This document shows positions 33,965 through 43,488 of a DNA stretch of 64,000 nt, piece after piece. Position 1 is the stretch's first letter, and each line of letters starts with the position of its first letter. The stretch covers positions 1 to 64,000 of the forward strand of contig CALUFM010000008.1 in the NCBI GenBank assembly GCA_944319935.1, written 5' to 3'. The notes under the pieces are model-generated. The model saw nothing but the letters and a program-made list of their open reading frames with translations. It ran no database searches and was not told the DNA's origin. This stretch comes from an uncultured Prevotella sp. (GTDB lineage Bacteria > Bacteroidota > Bacteroidia > Bacteroidales > Bacteroidaceae). Both the position numbers and the translations under genes were made by a program.

Positions 33965-34041
33965 CCAAGAGTGAAAAATCCATTACCGATGATTCCCTGA
34001 CGGGACAGACATCATCAAGGTAATGGATTTTTCACTCTTGG
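33965..34041. repeat. Perfect 23-bp palindrome with 31-nt loop
   Basis: The left arm 33965-33987 (starting CCAAGAGTGAAAAATCC) is exactly complementary to 34019-34041. The loop itself has GATGAT/ATCATC ends. It lies between the DUF362 stop and the hydrolase promoter and may end DUF362 transcription. The rest of 33778-33964 shows no gene. Confidence 0.88.
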
Positions 34042-34064
34042 CTCTCCGTTATTCACATTTCGCC

Positions 34065-35165
34065 CTATTGCTGGACAAAAGGCTTCAGCCCCTTCACGGC
34101 TTCGGCCGCGGTGATGCGCTTGCCGCTGTTGTCGAGGTCGATGAGTATGTAGCGGTCGTTGCCCATGCCAAGCTCTTTCATGTATGACAACTGGCGCAGG
34201 CCGTGGCGCGTCTCTATGCGTTCTACGATGTCGTGATGCTCGGCCTCGGTCATAGCGTAGATGAGGTCGATGCACGCCTGGTCGAGCGCGAGGATGTCGG
34301 TTGACGACAGGATGCCCACGTTTGGCGTCACCACGGGCGCGGCGTTGACGCCCTCACAGTCGCAAGACACTGACATGTTGCGCATCACGTTGACGTAAGC
34401 AACGTGCTTGCCGAAGTGGTCGATGACAGATTTCGTTGACTCGGTCATGCGCTCCATAAACTCTTCCTTGGCTATGTCCCACTGGTTGTCTTGGTTCGGC
34501 GTTGTGTGGATCCACGCCTTGCCTATGCGCCCGTCGGCGCAGCCTATGCCTATGTTCTTGTTGCTTCCGCCGAAGCCTCCCTGCGAGTGCCCCTTGAAGT
34601 GGGTCAGCACGACGAGCGACTGGTAGTTCTTCAGGTGGCTGCCTACGGCCATCTTCGTGAACCACTTGCCGCCTATGACGGGCAGGGTGGTGGTGTCTTC
34701 CTCGTCGATTATGTCAACGGGACAGAACGTCCAGCCGTTCACTTTCAGCGTCTTGCGGTGCTGTTCGGTGGTGTAGCGGTCGCCCTTGTAGTAAGTGTTC
34801 GTCTCGATGATGCTGGCCTCGGGCAGGTCTTTTTGCATCAGTTCCTTCACCCATGCCGACGGTATGATGTTGGGCCCGTTCTGTTCGCCCGTGTGCAGCT
34901 TTACGCCCGTGCGCCCGCTGATGTTGGCGCACACCTGTTCGTAAGCCTTGATGAGGCCCTCCGGGCTGAGGTTGCGCGTGAAGTAGACTATTGACTCGTT
35001 GCCAGTGCGCTGCTCGTATGGCACGTATTTGTTGCCGTCCTTTCCCGGTACGGGTGTCTGACCGGTCGCCCCCTGCTGGCTGGTCTGCGCCATGCCGCAG
35101 TTTGGAAACATGCCGCAGCCGATGATTGTCAGCAGCAGCGGCCTGATGATGTTCTTGATTTTCAT
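34065..35165 (-). CDS. Exported DUF362 protein lacking the ferredoxin domain
   Basis: 366 residues from the ATG at 35165, which gives a signal segment (IIRPLLLTIIGCGMFPNCGMA). The longer start at 35393 has no sense as a signal. The DUF362 core is clear: LTHFKGHSQGGFGGSNKNIG, IGCADGRIGK, MSVSCDCEGVNAAP, PNVGILSSTDILALDQACID. The cytosolic relative at 58089 has a two-[4Fe-4S] insert after the same HFKGH segment; it is missing here. Function unknown, presumably periplasmic. Confidence 0.82.
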   Translation of the reverse strand: MKIKNIIRPLLLTIIGCGMFPNCGMAQTSQQGATGQTPVPGKDGNKYVPYEQRTGNESIVYFTRNLSPEGLIKAYEQVCANISGRTGVKLHTGEQNGPNIIPSAWVKELMQKDLPEASIIETNTYYKGDRYTTEQHRKTLKVNGWTFCPVDIIDEEDTTTLPVIGGKWFTKMAVGSHLKNYQSLVVLTHFKGHSQGGFGGSNKNIGIGCADGRIGKAWIHTTPNQDNQWDIAKEEFMERMTESTKSVIDHFGKHVAYVNVMRNMSVSCDCEGVNAAPVVTPNVGILSSTDILALDQACIDLIYAMTEAEHHDIVERIETRHGLRQLSYMKELGMGNDRYILIDLDNSGKRITAAEAVKGLKPFVQQ

Positions 35166-35420
35166 GTCCGCATTGTTTTTAGTTAATGTCCGTAAGCGCG
35201 CCTTCGCCGCCGCGGCTTTTGGCGTTTCGGCATGAAGACAGTCGCCCATGTTGCAAAAATATATGATTTTCTTGAAACGGGATGTAAACTTTTTGCAGTA
35301 TAAACAACCAATATTACTGTTTTTTCCAGTCCCCCGTAGGCCTTTGCCCTCGTTGTTATGAATGCCTGATTGCCAACGGCTTTCACGTTGCAATGGTGTG
35401 GTTTTGTAAGTATCTGACAG

Positions 35421-35520
35421 TCAGGGTGTTTGTGAAAGGTCGTCTTTCGTGGGGCAAAAGGCGGCCTTTGACAGTGCGATTGGCATCCTTTTGCCTTCCG
35501 AAAGGTCGTCTTTTATTGTG
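35421..35520. repeat. Intergenic repeat, family A
   Basis: GAAAGGTCGTCTTTCGTGGG, GCAAAAGGCGGCCTTTGAC and CCTTTTGCCTTCCGAAAGG alternate in both orientations. Confidence 0.65.
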
Positions 35521-35549
35521 TGGCTGGTTTGATTTTTGCGGGCATGCAG

Positions 35550-35581
35550 TTTGTGCGTTTGGGCTTTATTGCTTATTTTTG
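35550..35581 (+). promoter_or_regulatory. Promoter: TTTG-N20-TATTTTTG
   Basis: TTTG at 35550-35553 and TATTTTTG at 35574-35581, ahead of the VOC gene at 35608. Confidence 0.7.
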
Positions 35582-35607
35582 TAGGTGGAATTTAAATGTA
35601 ATGCAGT

Positions 35608-35991
35608 ATGAAGATTGACCACGTGGCGGTATATGTTGCCGACTTGGAAGGCGCGAGGGCGTTTTTCATGAAATATTTTGACGCCAAGTCGAACGAGATG
35701 TACCATAATCCGAGGACTGGATTGAAGACTTATTTCCTGTCGTTTGGCGGCAGTGCGCGGCTTGAAATCATGTCTCGGCCCGGGTTTGGGGCCGCTCATG
35801 TAGGCGCGCCGGGCATTGGTTACGCCCATATGTCGCTGAGCGTTGGCGGAAAAGAAGCCGTTGATGCCTTGACGGAGAGGTTGCGCGCTGACGGCTTCAA
35901 GGTGGTTGACGGCCCGCGGACTACGGGCGACGGCTGTTATGAGAGCAGTGTGGCAGGAGCTGAAGGCATTCTGCTGGAAATAACGGAGTGA
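35608..35991 (+). CDS. VOC-family (glyoxalase-fold) protein
   Basis: A 127-residue single-chain member of the vicinal oxygen chelate superfamily. The four expected metal ligands of the paired beta-alpha-beta-beta-beta modules can be assigned: H5 (IDHVAVYV), E53 (RLEIM), H74 (YAHMSL) and E124 (LLEIT). It probably acts as a lyase, isomerase or resistance protein; the substrate is unknown. It overlaps or abuts the following acetyltransferase gene, so the two are co-expressed. Confidence 0.85.
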   Translation: MKIDHVAVYVADLEGARAFFMKYFDAKSNEMYHNPRTGLKTYFLSFGGSARLEIMSRPGFGAAHVGAPGIGYAHMSLSVGGKEAVDALTERLRADGFKVVDGPRTTGDGCYESSVAGAEGILLEITE

Positions 35992-35993
35992 CA

Positions 35994-36476
35994 ATGTCAA
36001 GACTTAAACGTATGGATTTTATCAGGAAAGCCTTGCCGGAGGATTGCAAGGACGTGTATTCGCTGATTTGCGAAATGGAGGAAAAGGAGTTGCCTTACGG
36101 TGATTTTGAGCGTGTATTCATGGCGCAAAGGGCGGATGACAGTTTTGTCTGCTTGGTGTGTGAAGACGGCGGCAAGGCCGTTGGATGCATCAACCTGCGC
36201 ATGGAATGGCAGTTGCATCACGCCGCGCGGATATGCGAGATAATGGAAATGTCGGTAGCCGACGGCTTCAGGAGCAAGGGCGTAGGCCGCCGGCTGTTCA
36301 CCGCCGCTTGCGCCGAGGCCAAGGCAAATGGTTGCGTCCAGATAGAAGTGTGCTGCAACCAGCTCAGAAAGAAAGCCCACCATTTTTATGAATCATGTGG
36401 CATGAACAACTTTCATTATAAGTTTTCGCTTGACTTCGCAGCCCGGGGGAAGTATGAAAACATGCTCGGCAGGTAA
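35994..36476 (+). CDS. GNAT-family N-acetyltransferase
   Basis: About 160 residues. The acetyl-CoA site is FRSKGVGRRLFTAACAEA (R/Q-x-x-G-x-G/A signature), after the beta strand ICEIMEMSVADGF; the C-terminal HFYESCGMNNFHYKFS completes the GNAT fold. The acceptor substrate is unknown. I take the ATG at 35994; a GTG at 35988 and an ATG at 36012 (MDFIRKALPED, more family-like) are alternatives. Operon partner of the VOC gene. Confidence 0.85.
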   Translation: MSRLKRMDFIRKALPEDCKDVYSLICEMEEKELPYGDFERVFMAQRADDSFVCLVCEDGGKAVGCINLRMEWQLHHAARICEIMEMSVADGFRSKGVGRRLFTAACAEAKANGCVQIEVCCNQLRKKAHHFYESCGMNNFHYKFSLDFAARGKYENMLGR

Positions 36477-36489
36477 GATTTGAAATGGC

Positions 36490-36524
36490 AAAAGCCGTCA
36501 AAACATTGCGTTTTGACGGCTTTT
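36490..36524. terminator. Bidirectional terminator
   Basis: AAAAGCCGTCAAAAC (36490-36504) and its exact complement (36510-36524) with a 5-nt loop, between the converging acetyltransferase and cdsA genes. Confidence 0.92.
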
Positions 36525-36553
36525 ACGATATGTTTTGACGGCTCTTTGTCCGT

Positions 36554-37405
36554 TTAGAACAATGTCAGCGAATAAAGGTAAACCACAGACGCTGGCATGG
36601 CCATCAGCGAAGAGTCGAAGCGGTCGAGCATTCCGCCGTGGCCTGGCAAGATGTTTCCGCTGTCCTTTATGCCGAGTGTGCGCTTGAAAAGCGACTCTAC
36701 GAGGTCGCCCCATGTGCCGAACGCCACGACGACAAGTCCCAATCCCATCCATTGCGGCACTGTGAGGCCGCTGTCAGAGCCAAGTCCGGCTTCGTAACTC
36801 CCAATGAAGTAAGCCACGACAAGCACGATTATCGCGCCGCCGACAGACCCCTCCCAGCTCTTGCCCGGCGATATGCGGGGAAACAGTTTGTGCTTGCCGA
36901 GAAGCGAACCGCAGCAATATGCCCCTGTGTCGTTGGCCCAAAGGAAGATGAAGACGCATAGGGGCAGGAGGTAGTTGAACGTTATTTGTCCGTCAGGCGT
37001 GGCGTTGAATGCCAGCACGTTGATGGTGGAGAAGGGCAGGGCGATGTACATCTGCGATAGCATGGTGTACGCCCAGTCGTTTATTGCGTTCTCTGTCTTG
37101 GCGTAAAGTTCGCTGATGAAGAGGTAGACGATAGTCAGCAAGTAAGGTATGAACACCGCTCCCGTGGGCACTATGCCGCTGCAGAATCCGCCGACAGCCA
37201 GGAAGAAGTAAACGCCCGCCACGGTGCAGATGAAGCGGTTGACCTGCACCCCCTTTATTTCATTCACCAATCCGCAGTATTCCCAGATGGTAAGGCCGGT
37301 GACAAGAGCGAACAGTGATGCCATGGCGATTGGCTCCATGAAGCTGACGACGATGGCCGCCACGAAGAATATGCCAGTGATGCTTCTTACAATGAGGTTT
37401 TTCAT
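36554..37405 (-). CDS. cdsA: CdsA phosphatidate cytidylyltransferase
   Basis: A 283-residue polytopic inner-membrane enzyme making CDP-diacylglycerol from phosphatidate and CTP. About eight helices. The signature near the C-terminus is intact: FLWANDTGAYCCGSLLG, SPGKSWEGSVGGA and LVESLFKRTLGIKDSGNILPGHGGMLDRFDS. Third gene of rsfS-ftsH-cdsA. Confidence 0.95.
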   Translation of the reverse strand: MKNLIVRSITGIFFVAAIVVSFMEPIAMASLFALVTGLTIWEYCGLVNEIKGVQVNRFICTVAGVYFFLAVGGFCSGIVPTGAVFIPYLLTIVYLFISELYAKTENAINDWAYTMLSQMYIALPFSTINVLAFNATPDGQITFNYLLPLCVFIFLWANDTGAYCCGSLLGKHKLFPRISPGKSWEGSVGGAIIVLVVAYFIGSYEAGLGSDSGLTVPQWMGLGLVVVAFGTWGDLVESLFKRTLGIKDSGNILPGHGGMLDRFDSSLMAMPASVVYLYSLTLF

Positions 37406-37432
37406 AATTATACGGTTTTACGGTTTTTAGGC

Positions 37433-37478
37433 TTTACGGTTATGGGGATAACTTTACCTAAAACCCCATAACCGTAAA
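37433..37478. repeat. Palindrome, TACGGTT word family, ftsH-cdsA gap
   Basis: TTTACGGTTATGGGG (37433-37447) and its exact complement (37464-37478) with a 16-nt loop. Further TACGGTTTTACGGTTTTTAG words lie on the left (37411-37430). Similar words recur near 59762-59806. Confidence 0.8.
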
Positions 37479-37487
37479 TCCCGTATT

Positions 37488-39527
37488 TTAGATCTTCTCG
37501 TCGCCAGTGTTTATCCCGGCGTTGTCGCCGTCGCCGGTGCTGACTGAAGGCTTGTTGTCGCTTTCGTTGATAGCCGGCGTTTCCTTGTTGGCGTTGTTGC
37601 CGTTCTCGCTTTCCATTATTTCCTCCGAACGGCTTACCCACGGACGCTTGCCGAAGATTTTCTCAACGTCCTCTGCGAAGATGACTTCGCGCTCAAGCAG
37701 CAGGTCGGCGAGCTGGTTGTGTCCCACCTTGTGTTCAAGCAGTATGCTCTTGGCGCGCTCGTATTGTTTGTTTATCATGCCAAGAACTTCGTCGTCCATG
37801 ATTTTCGCCGTTGTCTCAGAGTACGGTTTCTGGAAATTGTACTCGTTGTTGTTGTAATAGCAGATGTTCGGCAGCTTGTCGCTCATTCCCGCATAAGCAA
37901 TCATGCCATACGCGCTCTTTGTCACGCGCTCAAGGTCGTTCATCGCGCCTGTGGATATGTGGCCGGTGAACAGCTCCTCGGCGGCACGGCCTCCAAGCGT
38001 TGCGCACATCTCGTCGAGCATTTCCTCCTTTGTTGTTATCTGTCGTTCTTCGGGCATGTACCATGCTGCGCCCAATGCCCGTCCGCGTGGCACTATTGAC
38101 ACTTTGACAAGCGGGTTGGCATGTTCGAGGAACCATGATATTGTGGCGTGGCCCGCCTCGTGCAGTGCTATTGTGCGGCGTTCGCCTTCGGTCATGACTT
38201 TGGTCTTCTTCTCCAATCCTCCGATTATTCGGTCAACGGCGTCGAGGAAGTCCTGTTTGCCCACGTGGCTCTTGTCATGGCGCGCGGCTATCAGCGCGGC
38301 CTCGTTGCACACGTTGGCTATGTCGGCTCCCGAGAAGCCAGGAGTCTGCCGTGCAAGCATGTCCACGTCAACCGTCTCGTCAATCTTTACGGGTTTCAGG
38401 TGGACTTTGAATATCTCCTTGCGCTCGTTGAGGTCGGGCAGGTCAACATTGATTTGCCTGTCAAAACGTCCGGCGCGGAGCAGCGCAGAGTCAAGCATGT
38501 CGGCACGGTTGGTGGCGGCGAGTATTATTACACCGCTGTTTGTGCCGAATCCGTCCATCTCGGTCAGCAGGGCGTTGAGCGTGTTTTCTCGCTCGTCGTT
38601 GCCTCCCATGGCGGGGTTTTTGCTGCGGGCGCGGCCTACGGCGTCAATCTCGTCGATGAAGATGATGCATGGCGACTTTTCCTTTGCCTGTCGGAAAAGG
38701 TCGCGCACACGGCTTGCGCCTACGCCGACAAACATCTCTACAAAGTCAGAACCGCTCATGGAGAAGAACGGCACGCCGGCTTCTCCGGCAACAGCCTTTG
38801 CCAGAAGGGTCTTGCCTGTGCCAGGAGGGCCTACGAGCAACGCCCCCTTGGGTATTTTGCCACCGAGGTCGGTGTATTTCTTCGGGTTCTTCAGGAATTC
38901 CACTATTTCTTGGACTTCCTGCTTTGCGCCGGCTTGTCCTGCCACGTCCTTGAACGTGACGTTGATGTCCGCGCCCTTTTCGTACATCTTGGCTTTGCTC
39001 TTCCCGACGTTGAACACGCCGCCGGCACCGCCTCCGCCGCCTCCGCTCATGCGGCGCATGAAGTATAGCCACAGGAAGATGAACAGCAGGATGGGGCCGA
39101 AGCTCAGCAAGATGCTGAACAAGTCGTTGCCGCGTTTGTTCTCATAGCTGAGTTGCCCTTTGAACTTTCCCGCTTGCTTCTCCGCCTCGACAAACGTTTC
39201 CACCTTGTCAACGCTGCCGAACTGTGTCGTGACAAACGGGTTGTTGCCTGTGTTCTTCACGCCTTGCTTGAACACGTCGCGTATGTTTTGCGGGTTGACA
39301 TACATTTTCAGCGTGCTTTCGTCCTTGTTGATGACAATCTTTGATGCGTAGCCTTTGGCGACGAAAGCCTTGAACTCGTCGTAAGTGACTTTCTTGCTCG
39401 CGCTTCCGCCAACGGTGTCGCCGCCGAAAAAGTACATCGCCAACAGGCCGAAAAGCACAATCATGTAAATCCAGCTCATGCTGAATTTCGGGCCTTTGTT
39501 GTTCTTGTTTTGTTCCATGTTGTCCAT
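37488..39527 (-). CDS. ftsH: FtsH ATP-dependent zinc metalloprotease
   Basis: 679 residues. Two membrane helices (about 19-35 and 138-157) flank a periplasmic domain. The AAA+ module has Walker A GPPGTGKT (233-240), Walker [10 protein letters not shown] and the SRH with RAGRFDRQ. The zinc protease site is HEAGH (456-460). The C-terminal tail is acidic and N/G-rich. FtsH degrades membrane and short-lived soluble proteins. The start could also be the ATG three codons in (39518). Confidence 0.97.
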   Translation of the reverse strand: MDNMEQNKNNKGPKFSMSWIYMIVLFGLLAMYFFGGDTVGGSASKKVTYDEFKAFVAKGYASKIVINKDESTLKMYVNPQNIRDVFKQGVKNTGNNPFVTTQFGSVDKVETFVEAEKQAGKFKGQLSYENKRGNDLFSILLSFGPILLFIFLWLYFMRRMSGGGGGGAGGVFNVGKSKAKMYEKGADINVTFKDVAGQAGAKQEVQEIVEFLKNPKKYTDLGGKIPKGALLVGPPGTGKTLLAKAVAGEAGVPFFSMSGSDFVEMFVGVGASRVRDLFRQAKEKSPCIIFIDEIDAVGRARSKNPAMGGNDERENTLNALLTEMDGFGTNSGVIILAATNRADMLDSALLRAGRFDRQINVDLPDLNERKEIFKVHLKPVKIDETVDVDMLARQTPGFSGADIANVCNEAALIAARHDKSHVGKQDFLDAVDRIIGGLEKKTKVMTEGERRTIALHEAGHATISWFLEHANPLVKVSIVPRGRALGAAWYMPEERQITTKEEMLDEMCATLGGRAAEELFTGHISTGAMNDLERVTKSAYGMIAYAGMSDKLPNICYYNNNEYNFQKPYSETTAKIMDDEVLGMINKQYERAKSILLEHKVGHNQLADLLLEREVIFAEDVEKIFGKRPWVSRSEEIMESENGNNANKETPAINESDNKPSVSTGDGDNAGINTGDEKI

Positions 39528-39581
39528 TGGTGTCTTCTTGTAAAGAAGTCTTTACAATCGTTAGTGCTGTTGCGTGTCAGG

Positions 39582-39944
39582 TCACGCAATGTCGGGAAGC
39601 CTTGTCAGCTTGGCGTCTTCCCACAGGTTCTCAAGGTTGTAATACTCCCTTTCCTCGGGAAGGAAGATGTGAACCATCACGTCCGTGTAGTCCATCGCCA
39701 CCCAGTGGGCGTGCTGAAGGCCTACTACGTGTACAGGTTTCTCGCCGGCGTCAATTCTCGCCGTTTCTTCAACAGAATCTGTTATGGCTTCTACTTGCGA
39801 GGGGGAATTGCCTTGGCAAATTATGAAGTAATTGCATACTGAGCCTTCTATGCCGCGCAAGTCGGCTATGGTTATGTTTGAACCTTTTTTTTCTTGAATG
39901 CCTTTGGTGATTGTCTCAACTAATTTTTTTACTTGTTCCATCAA
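39582..39944 (-). CDS. rsfS: RsfS ribosome silencing factor
   Basis: 120 residues, the usual length. It shows the family pattern NITIADLRGIEGSVCNYFII, GNSPSQVEAITDSVEE, WVAMDYTDVMVHIFLPEERE and YYNLENLWEDA. RsfS binds uL14 of the 50S subunit and blocks subunit joining under starvation. First gene of rsfS-ftsH-cdsA. Confidence 0.94.
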   Translation of the reverse strand: MMEQVKKLVETITKGIQEKKGSNITIADLRGIEGSVCNYFIICQGNSPSQVEAITDSVEETARIDAGEKPVHVVGLQHAHWVAMDYTDVMVHIFLPEEREYYNLENLWEDAKLTRLPDIA

Positions 39945-40117
39945 GAATTTGAGTGTTGTTAATGCGAAAATGTTTGGTTAAAATATTTGACTTGGAGATG
40001 TGTCCTTTGTTTTGTGGAAATCATCTACTTTGTTATGCAAAGGTACATTGATTTATTGTAAAATCATGACAATGGCATGTTAATTTGAGTTTTTTTAGAA
40101 AAAAGTCGGCTGAAATG

Positions 40118-40147
40118 TTGTCAATTAAAAAAAAATACGTACCTTTG
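40118..40147 (+). promoter_or_regulatory. Promoter of tRNA-Gln: TTG-N19-TACCTTTG
   Basis: TTG at 40118-40120 and TACCTTTG at 40140-40147, about 39 nt before the tRNA. The TACCTTTG box is the same as that of tRNA-His. Confidence 0.82.
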
Positions 40148-40185
40148 CACACGCAATCAGCAATAAAGCTGCTTTGAAAAGGCAT

Positions 40186-40256
40186 TGGGATATGGTGTAA
40201 TGGTAACACTACAGATTCTGGTCCTGTCATTCCTGGTTCGAATCCGGGTATCCCAA
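40186..40256 (+). tRNA. tRNA-Gln (anticodon CTG)
   Basis: The acceptor TGGGATA (40186-40192) pairs with TATCCCA (40249-40255); the discriminator is A. The anticodon loop TTCTGGT reads CTG, and the T-arm is CCTGGTTCGAATCCGGG. 71 nt, no encoded CCA. Confidence 0.95.
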
Positions 40257-40261
40257 CTATC

Positions 40262-40297
40262 ATAAGGCGTCTCATTTCGAGACGCCTTATTTGTTTT
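40262..40297 (+). terminator. Terminator after tRNA-Gln
   Basis: ATAAGGCGTCTC (40262-40273) with its exact complement (40279-40290), a 5-nt loop, then TTGTTTTG. Confidence 0.92.
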
Positions 40298-40377
40298 GTT
40301 ATGCTGTGAAAGTGTGGTGTGTGAGCGGCAAATGTTTATTCCCAATTGCTTATTATGGCGTAATATGCCTGAACAAA

Positions 40378-40800
40378 TCCGTATTTCGTATAATCATGCC
40401 GAAGTCTAACGGCCGATTGTGGGTTGTCAATGTTTTTCCATGAAATCATCTTTCATCTTTCAGTTTTCGCCATATAGTCTTGGCTGACAATGTGTCACGG
40501 GGTAAAAGATTGGTGTGCCGTCTGTCAGCGTTTTTTGTTTTGAGACTCAGGGCTGGAAGATGTTGAAAGATGCGCGACTACATCTTTCAGCCTGTAACGT
40601 ACTGGAATTCAGACTGTTGTGGTCGAAACTGAAAGATGAAAGATAAAAACGTGATTTTTGTCATGTTTGTTGTGCCGTGCCATACATCGCTACGCGTATT
40701 GTAGAATATGACTGTTTGATGTATGAAAGGCCGTGTGTTGAAGCATGAGACACGGCCTTCGACCTTGTGAAACGTTGCCTTTTGCCGCAAAGGGGGCGGT
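40378..40800. repeat. Motif-rich non-coding gap (CTTTCA, GTCAG, GTCTAACGGCCGATT, family A)
   Basis: No gene is seen between the tRNA terminator and the TPR gene. The gap holds GTCTAACGGCCGATT (40405-40419), then CTTTCATCTTTCAG, CTGTCAGCG and GAAAGATGAAAG words (40445-40645) like the gap at 3640-4380, and finally family A words (GAAAGGCCGTG, CACGGCCTTC, GCCTTTTGCC; 40727-40790). Confidence 0.55.
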
Positions 40801-40803
40801 TTT

Positions 40804-41469
40804 TCATCTGCACTTGGCGTACCATTCGTGCAGCAGGCCGCGCGGGACGCCGTGTTTGACGGCCTCGTCCAATGCGCTTTTCGCTTCGCCTATGCGGTTG
40901 AGGCTTATCAGCATATCCACTTTGGATATTGTGTAATCCTTGTTGCCGGGGTCGCGTTTCAGGGCTTCGTCAAAGTCGAACAGTGCGGTGTCATATTGCT
41001 TCAGGTCTTTTTCAAGTTCTCCCCTTGCCGCGTAAACCAGGGCGTTGTCCGGGAACATTTCCACCAGGTTGTTCATTTCGGCCATCGCCTCATAGGGGCG
41101 TTCAAGCTTTATGTATGTGTATGCGAGTCCCAATCGTGCTTCCATGTTGCGGGGCGACATGCTAAGGAAGCGGGCGTAGTCGTTCTTTGCGAGTTCGTAA
41201 CGCCGCATGTTGTTGTATGCGTAAGCCCTGTAATATAGGGCTGACAGGTTGTTCGGGTCTTTTTCCAGCACTCTGCCGCAAGTGTTCGCTGCGCTTTCCC
41301 ATTCAAGCATTTGCAGGTTCACGGCGGCTTTGGCGAGTTGCAGGTTTAGCGAGTCAGGATGGTCGGCAATCTGCTGGTTGATTACTTTCAGTGAGTCTCG
41401 CCATTGCTTCATGTCCTGTGCGTTGGCCGTCATTGCCGCCAATGCGATAAAGAGCAATATCTTTCTCAT
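40804..41469 (-). CDS. Exported tetratricopeptide-repeat protein
   Basis: 221 residues. Signal peptide MRKILLFIALAAMTANAQ. Then four to five TPRs, for example ALYYRAYAYNNMRRYELAKN, LGLAYTYIKLERPYEAMAEM and YAARGELEKDLKQYDTALFD. A periplasmic scaffold; partner unknown. Monocistronic between repeats and a hairpin. Confidence 0.85.
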   Translation of the reverse strand: MRKILLFIALAAMTANAQDMKQWRDSLKVINQQIADHPDSLNLQLAKAAVNLQMLEWESAANTCGRVLEKDPNNLSALYYRAYAYNNMRRYELAKNDYARFLSMSPRNMEARLGLAYTYIKLERPYEAMAEMNNLVEMFPDNALVYAARGELEKDLKQYDTALFDFDEALKRDPGNKDYTISKVDMLISLNRIGEAKSALDEAVKHGVPRGLLHEWYAKCR

Positions 41470-41502
41470 TTCGTTGAAACGTGGTCTTGCGGTGTGTATG
41501 AA

Positions 41503-41567
41503 AGCGAAGAACCAAGGCTACACCATCCCTTTCGCGGGCGTCTGGCGTGTCTCCTTGGTTCTTCGCT
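41503..41567. repeat. Perfect 15-bp palindrome with 35-nt loop
   Basis: AGCGAAGAACCAAGG (41503-41517) and its complement (41553-41567). It sits between the DUF349 stop and the TPR gene promoter and may act as a terminator, but it has the arm-loop proportions of the other palindromes here. Confidence 0.8.
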
Positions 41568-41585
41568 CTTTTGTATCCTTGTAAT

Positions 41586-43478
41586 TTAGTTGTTCTCGGC
41601 GTCTATGGCTTTTATTTTTTCACGCACGAGGTTCATGTCGTCTTTCAGCTTCTGCACCTTGCGGTTCAGCTCGTCAATAAGCGAGTTGCCTTTTTTGCTT
41701 GACGCGTTGAGGAAGCCGATGTTGTTTTCGTAAGTCTGCACTTCCTGCCTCAGTGACTCGTAGCGTCGCATCAGGCGTGAGCGTTCGTTGTCCAAGGCCT
41801 CGCCGCCTTTCTCCGCCACGTTCTTCAGGTTGCTCTTGAACTTGTCCAGACGGCGGCGTGCCGTAGATATGTTAAGCTCTTTGTACAGCCTGTCAAGTAT
41901 GTCGTGGTATTCCTTGTACAGCTTGTCTTTCTCTTTGAACGGCACGTGCCCAATGGCGTTGTACTGGTCGGTCAGTTCGTGCGCTTTCTCTTGTGCGTCG
42001 TCCGGAGCCTCTTCCGCCAAGGCCTTCAGTTGCGCTATTATTTCGCGTTTCTTTTCCAAGTTGGCGCGTTCCTCGTTGCGTGTGCCGGCGGTGGCGGCGT
42101 TGCGTGCGTCGAAGAAGTGGTTGCATGCCCCGAGGAAGTCGGCCCACAGCTTGTCGCCGAGCTTCTTGGGCACCATGCCTATCGTCTTCCATTCCTTTTG
42201 CAGTGCTATGAGCTTGTCGCTGGTCGATTTCCAGTCGGTGCTGTCTTGCAGTGCCTGAGCCTGTTCTACGAGTGCTTTCTTCTTCTCGGCGTTCTCTGCG
42301 AACTTCTGTTTCATCGCCTTGAAGTATTCAGCCTTTTTGCCGAAGAACTCGTCACATGCCGCACGGAAACGCTCGAATATCTTGACGTTCATCTTCTGCG
42401 GGGCGAAGCCTATGGTCTTCCATTCCGCCTGTATGGCGATGATTTCCTTGGTCTTCTTGTCCCATTCAGATGCGTTGCTGATTTCGGTTTTTGCTATTTC
42501 CTCAGCCTTTTCGCACAGTGCGGTCTTCTTTACGAGGTTGTCTTCCTCCTTTGAACGCAACTCCTCGAAGTGCTGCTGGTGACGTTTGTTTATCACGGTT
42601 GAGGCAGCCTTGAAGCGTGCCCAAATTTCTTCGCGCAGCTCTTTGGCCACAGGGCCGGTCTCGCGGTATTCCTGGTGCAGCTTCTGCAATTGGTGGAATG
42701 CGCTGATGACATCGCTTTCGTCGGCCAGCTTCTCAGCCGCTTCACAGAGTTTAGTCTTTATTTCAAGGTTCTTCTTGAAGTCGTATTCGCGGGCTTCGCT
42801 GTTCAGTTTCAGCAGGTCGTAATACTGTTCTACGTACAGTTGGTAGTTGCGCCACAGCTCGTTGGCCTTTTCCGCCGGAACGAGCTTGATTTCCTTCCAT
42901 TCCTGCTGCAGCTTCTTGAAGTCCTGGTATGACTTGTTCGCCTCGTCGGGCGATGTTATCATCGCCTTGATTTTCTCTATTATGTCGAGTTTCTTCTTGA
43001 GGTTCTCTTGTTTCTCCTGTTCCTGCTCCAAGAAGATTTTGGCGCGTTTTTCCTTTATGATGCTCATCTCGGCCTTGAACTCTTCCTCGTCTTCGTCAGG
43101 CGTCACCTTGTAGTTGGCAGGGTCTCCGCCACCGTCTACGTAAGCCTTCATGTCGGCTTCCCTTTCGGCGAAGTGCAGTTTGTAGAAAGCGGTCTTGAGG
43201 TATTCCACTTCGTCTTTCTGCGGGTTTTCGTCGCTGTGGGCTATTTCCTTCAGGCGTCCTATTACCTCTTTCTTGCTTTTGTACACTTTCTTCTGTTCCG
43301 TCGCGTCAGCGTCATTGTTGGCGGCAGGCGTTTCTGCCGTGTCCGCTGCGGGTGTTTCAGGTGTTTCGTTGGCGGGGGCAGTGCTGTTGTCTGCTACGTT
43401 GCTGTTTTCAGCCGGTGCGGCGTTCAGCAGTTCTTCTGTCTTTTCTTGACCGAGAGTGTTTTCTTGAGAGTCCATCAT
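41586..43478 (-). CDS. DUF349-repeat protein
   Basis: About 630 residues from the ATG at 43478 (the frame extends to a TTG at 43499, less likely). The N-terminus is acidic and Ala/Thr/Pro-rich (low complexity). It is followed by about five copies of the DUF349 three-helix repeat, each with W-K/E and a basic segment: LQQEWKEIKLVPAEKANELW, EIWARFKAASTVINKRHQQHF, IQAEWKTIGFAPQKMNVKIF and LQKEWKTIGMVPKKLGDKLW are the easily seen cores. The C-terminus is coiled coil. A conserved Bacteroidota cytosolic protein; function not established. Confidence 0.85.
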   Translation of the reverse strand: MMDSQENTLGQEKTEELLNAAPAENSNVADNSTAPANETPETPAADTAETPAANNDADATEQKKVYKSKKEVIGRLKEIAHSDENPQKDEVEYLKTAFYKLHFAEREADMKAYVDGGGDPANYKVTPDEDEEEFKAEMSIIKEKRAKIFLEQEQEKQENLKKKLDIIEKIKAMITSPDEANKSYQDFKKLQQEWKEIKLVPAEKANELWRNYQLYVEQYYDLLKLNSEAREYDFKKNLEIKTKLCEAAEKLADESDVISAFHQLQKLHQEYRETGPVAKELREEIWARFKAASTVINKRHQQHFEELRSKEEDNLVKKTALCEKAEEIAKTEISNASEWDKKTKEIIAIQAEWKTIGFAPQKMNVKIFERFRAACDEFFGKKAEYFKAMKQKFAENAEKKKALVEQAQALQDSTDWKSTSDKLIALQKEWKTIGMVPKKLGDKLWADFLGACNHFFDARNAATAGTRNEERANLEKKREIIAQLKALAEEAPDDAQEKAHELTDQYNAIGHVPFKEKDKLYKEYHDILDRLYKELNISTARRRLDKFKSNLKNVAEKGGEALDNERSRLMRRYESLRQEVQTYENNIGFLNASSKKGNSLIDELNRKVQKLKDDMNLVREKIKAIDAENN

Positions 43479-43488
43479 ATAAAAATTT

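Noticed and set aside
35166-35393. N-terminal extension of the exported DUF362 protein
   Set aside because: The 76 residues precede a good signal peptide and resemble non-coding translation.
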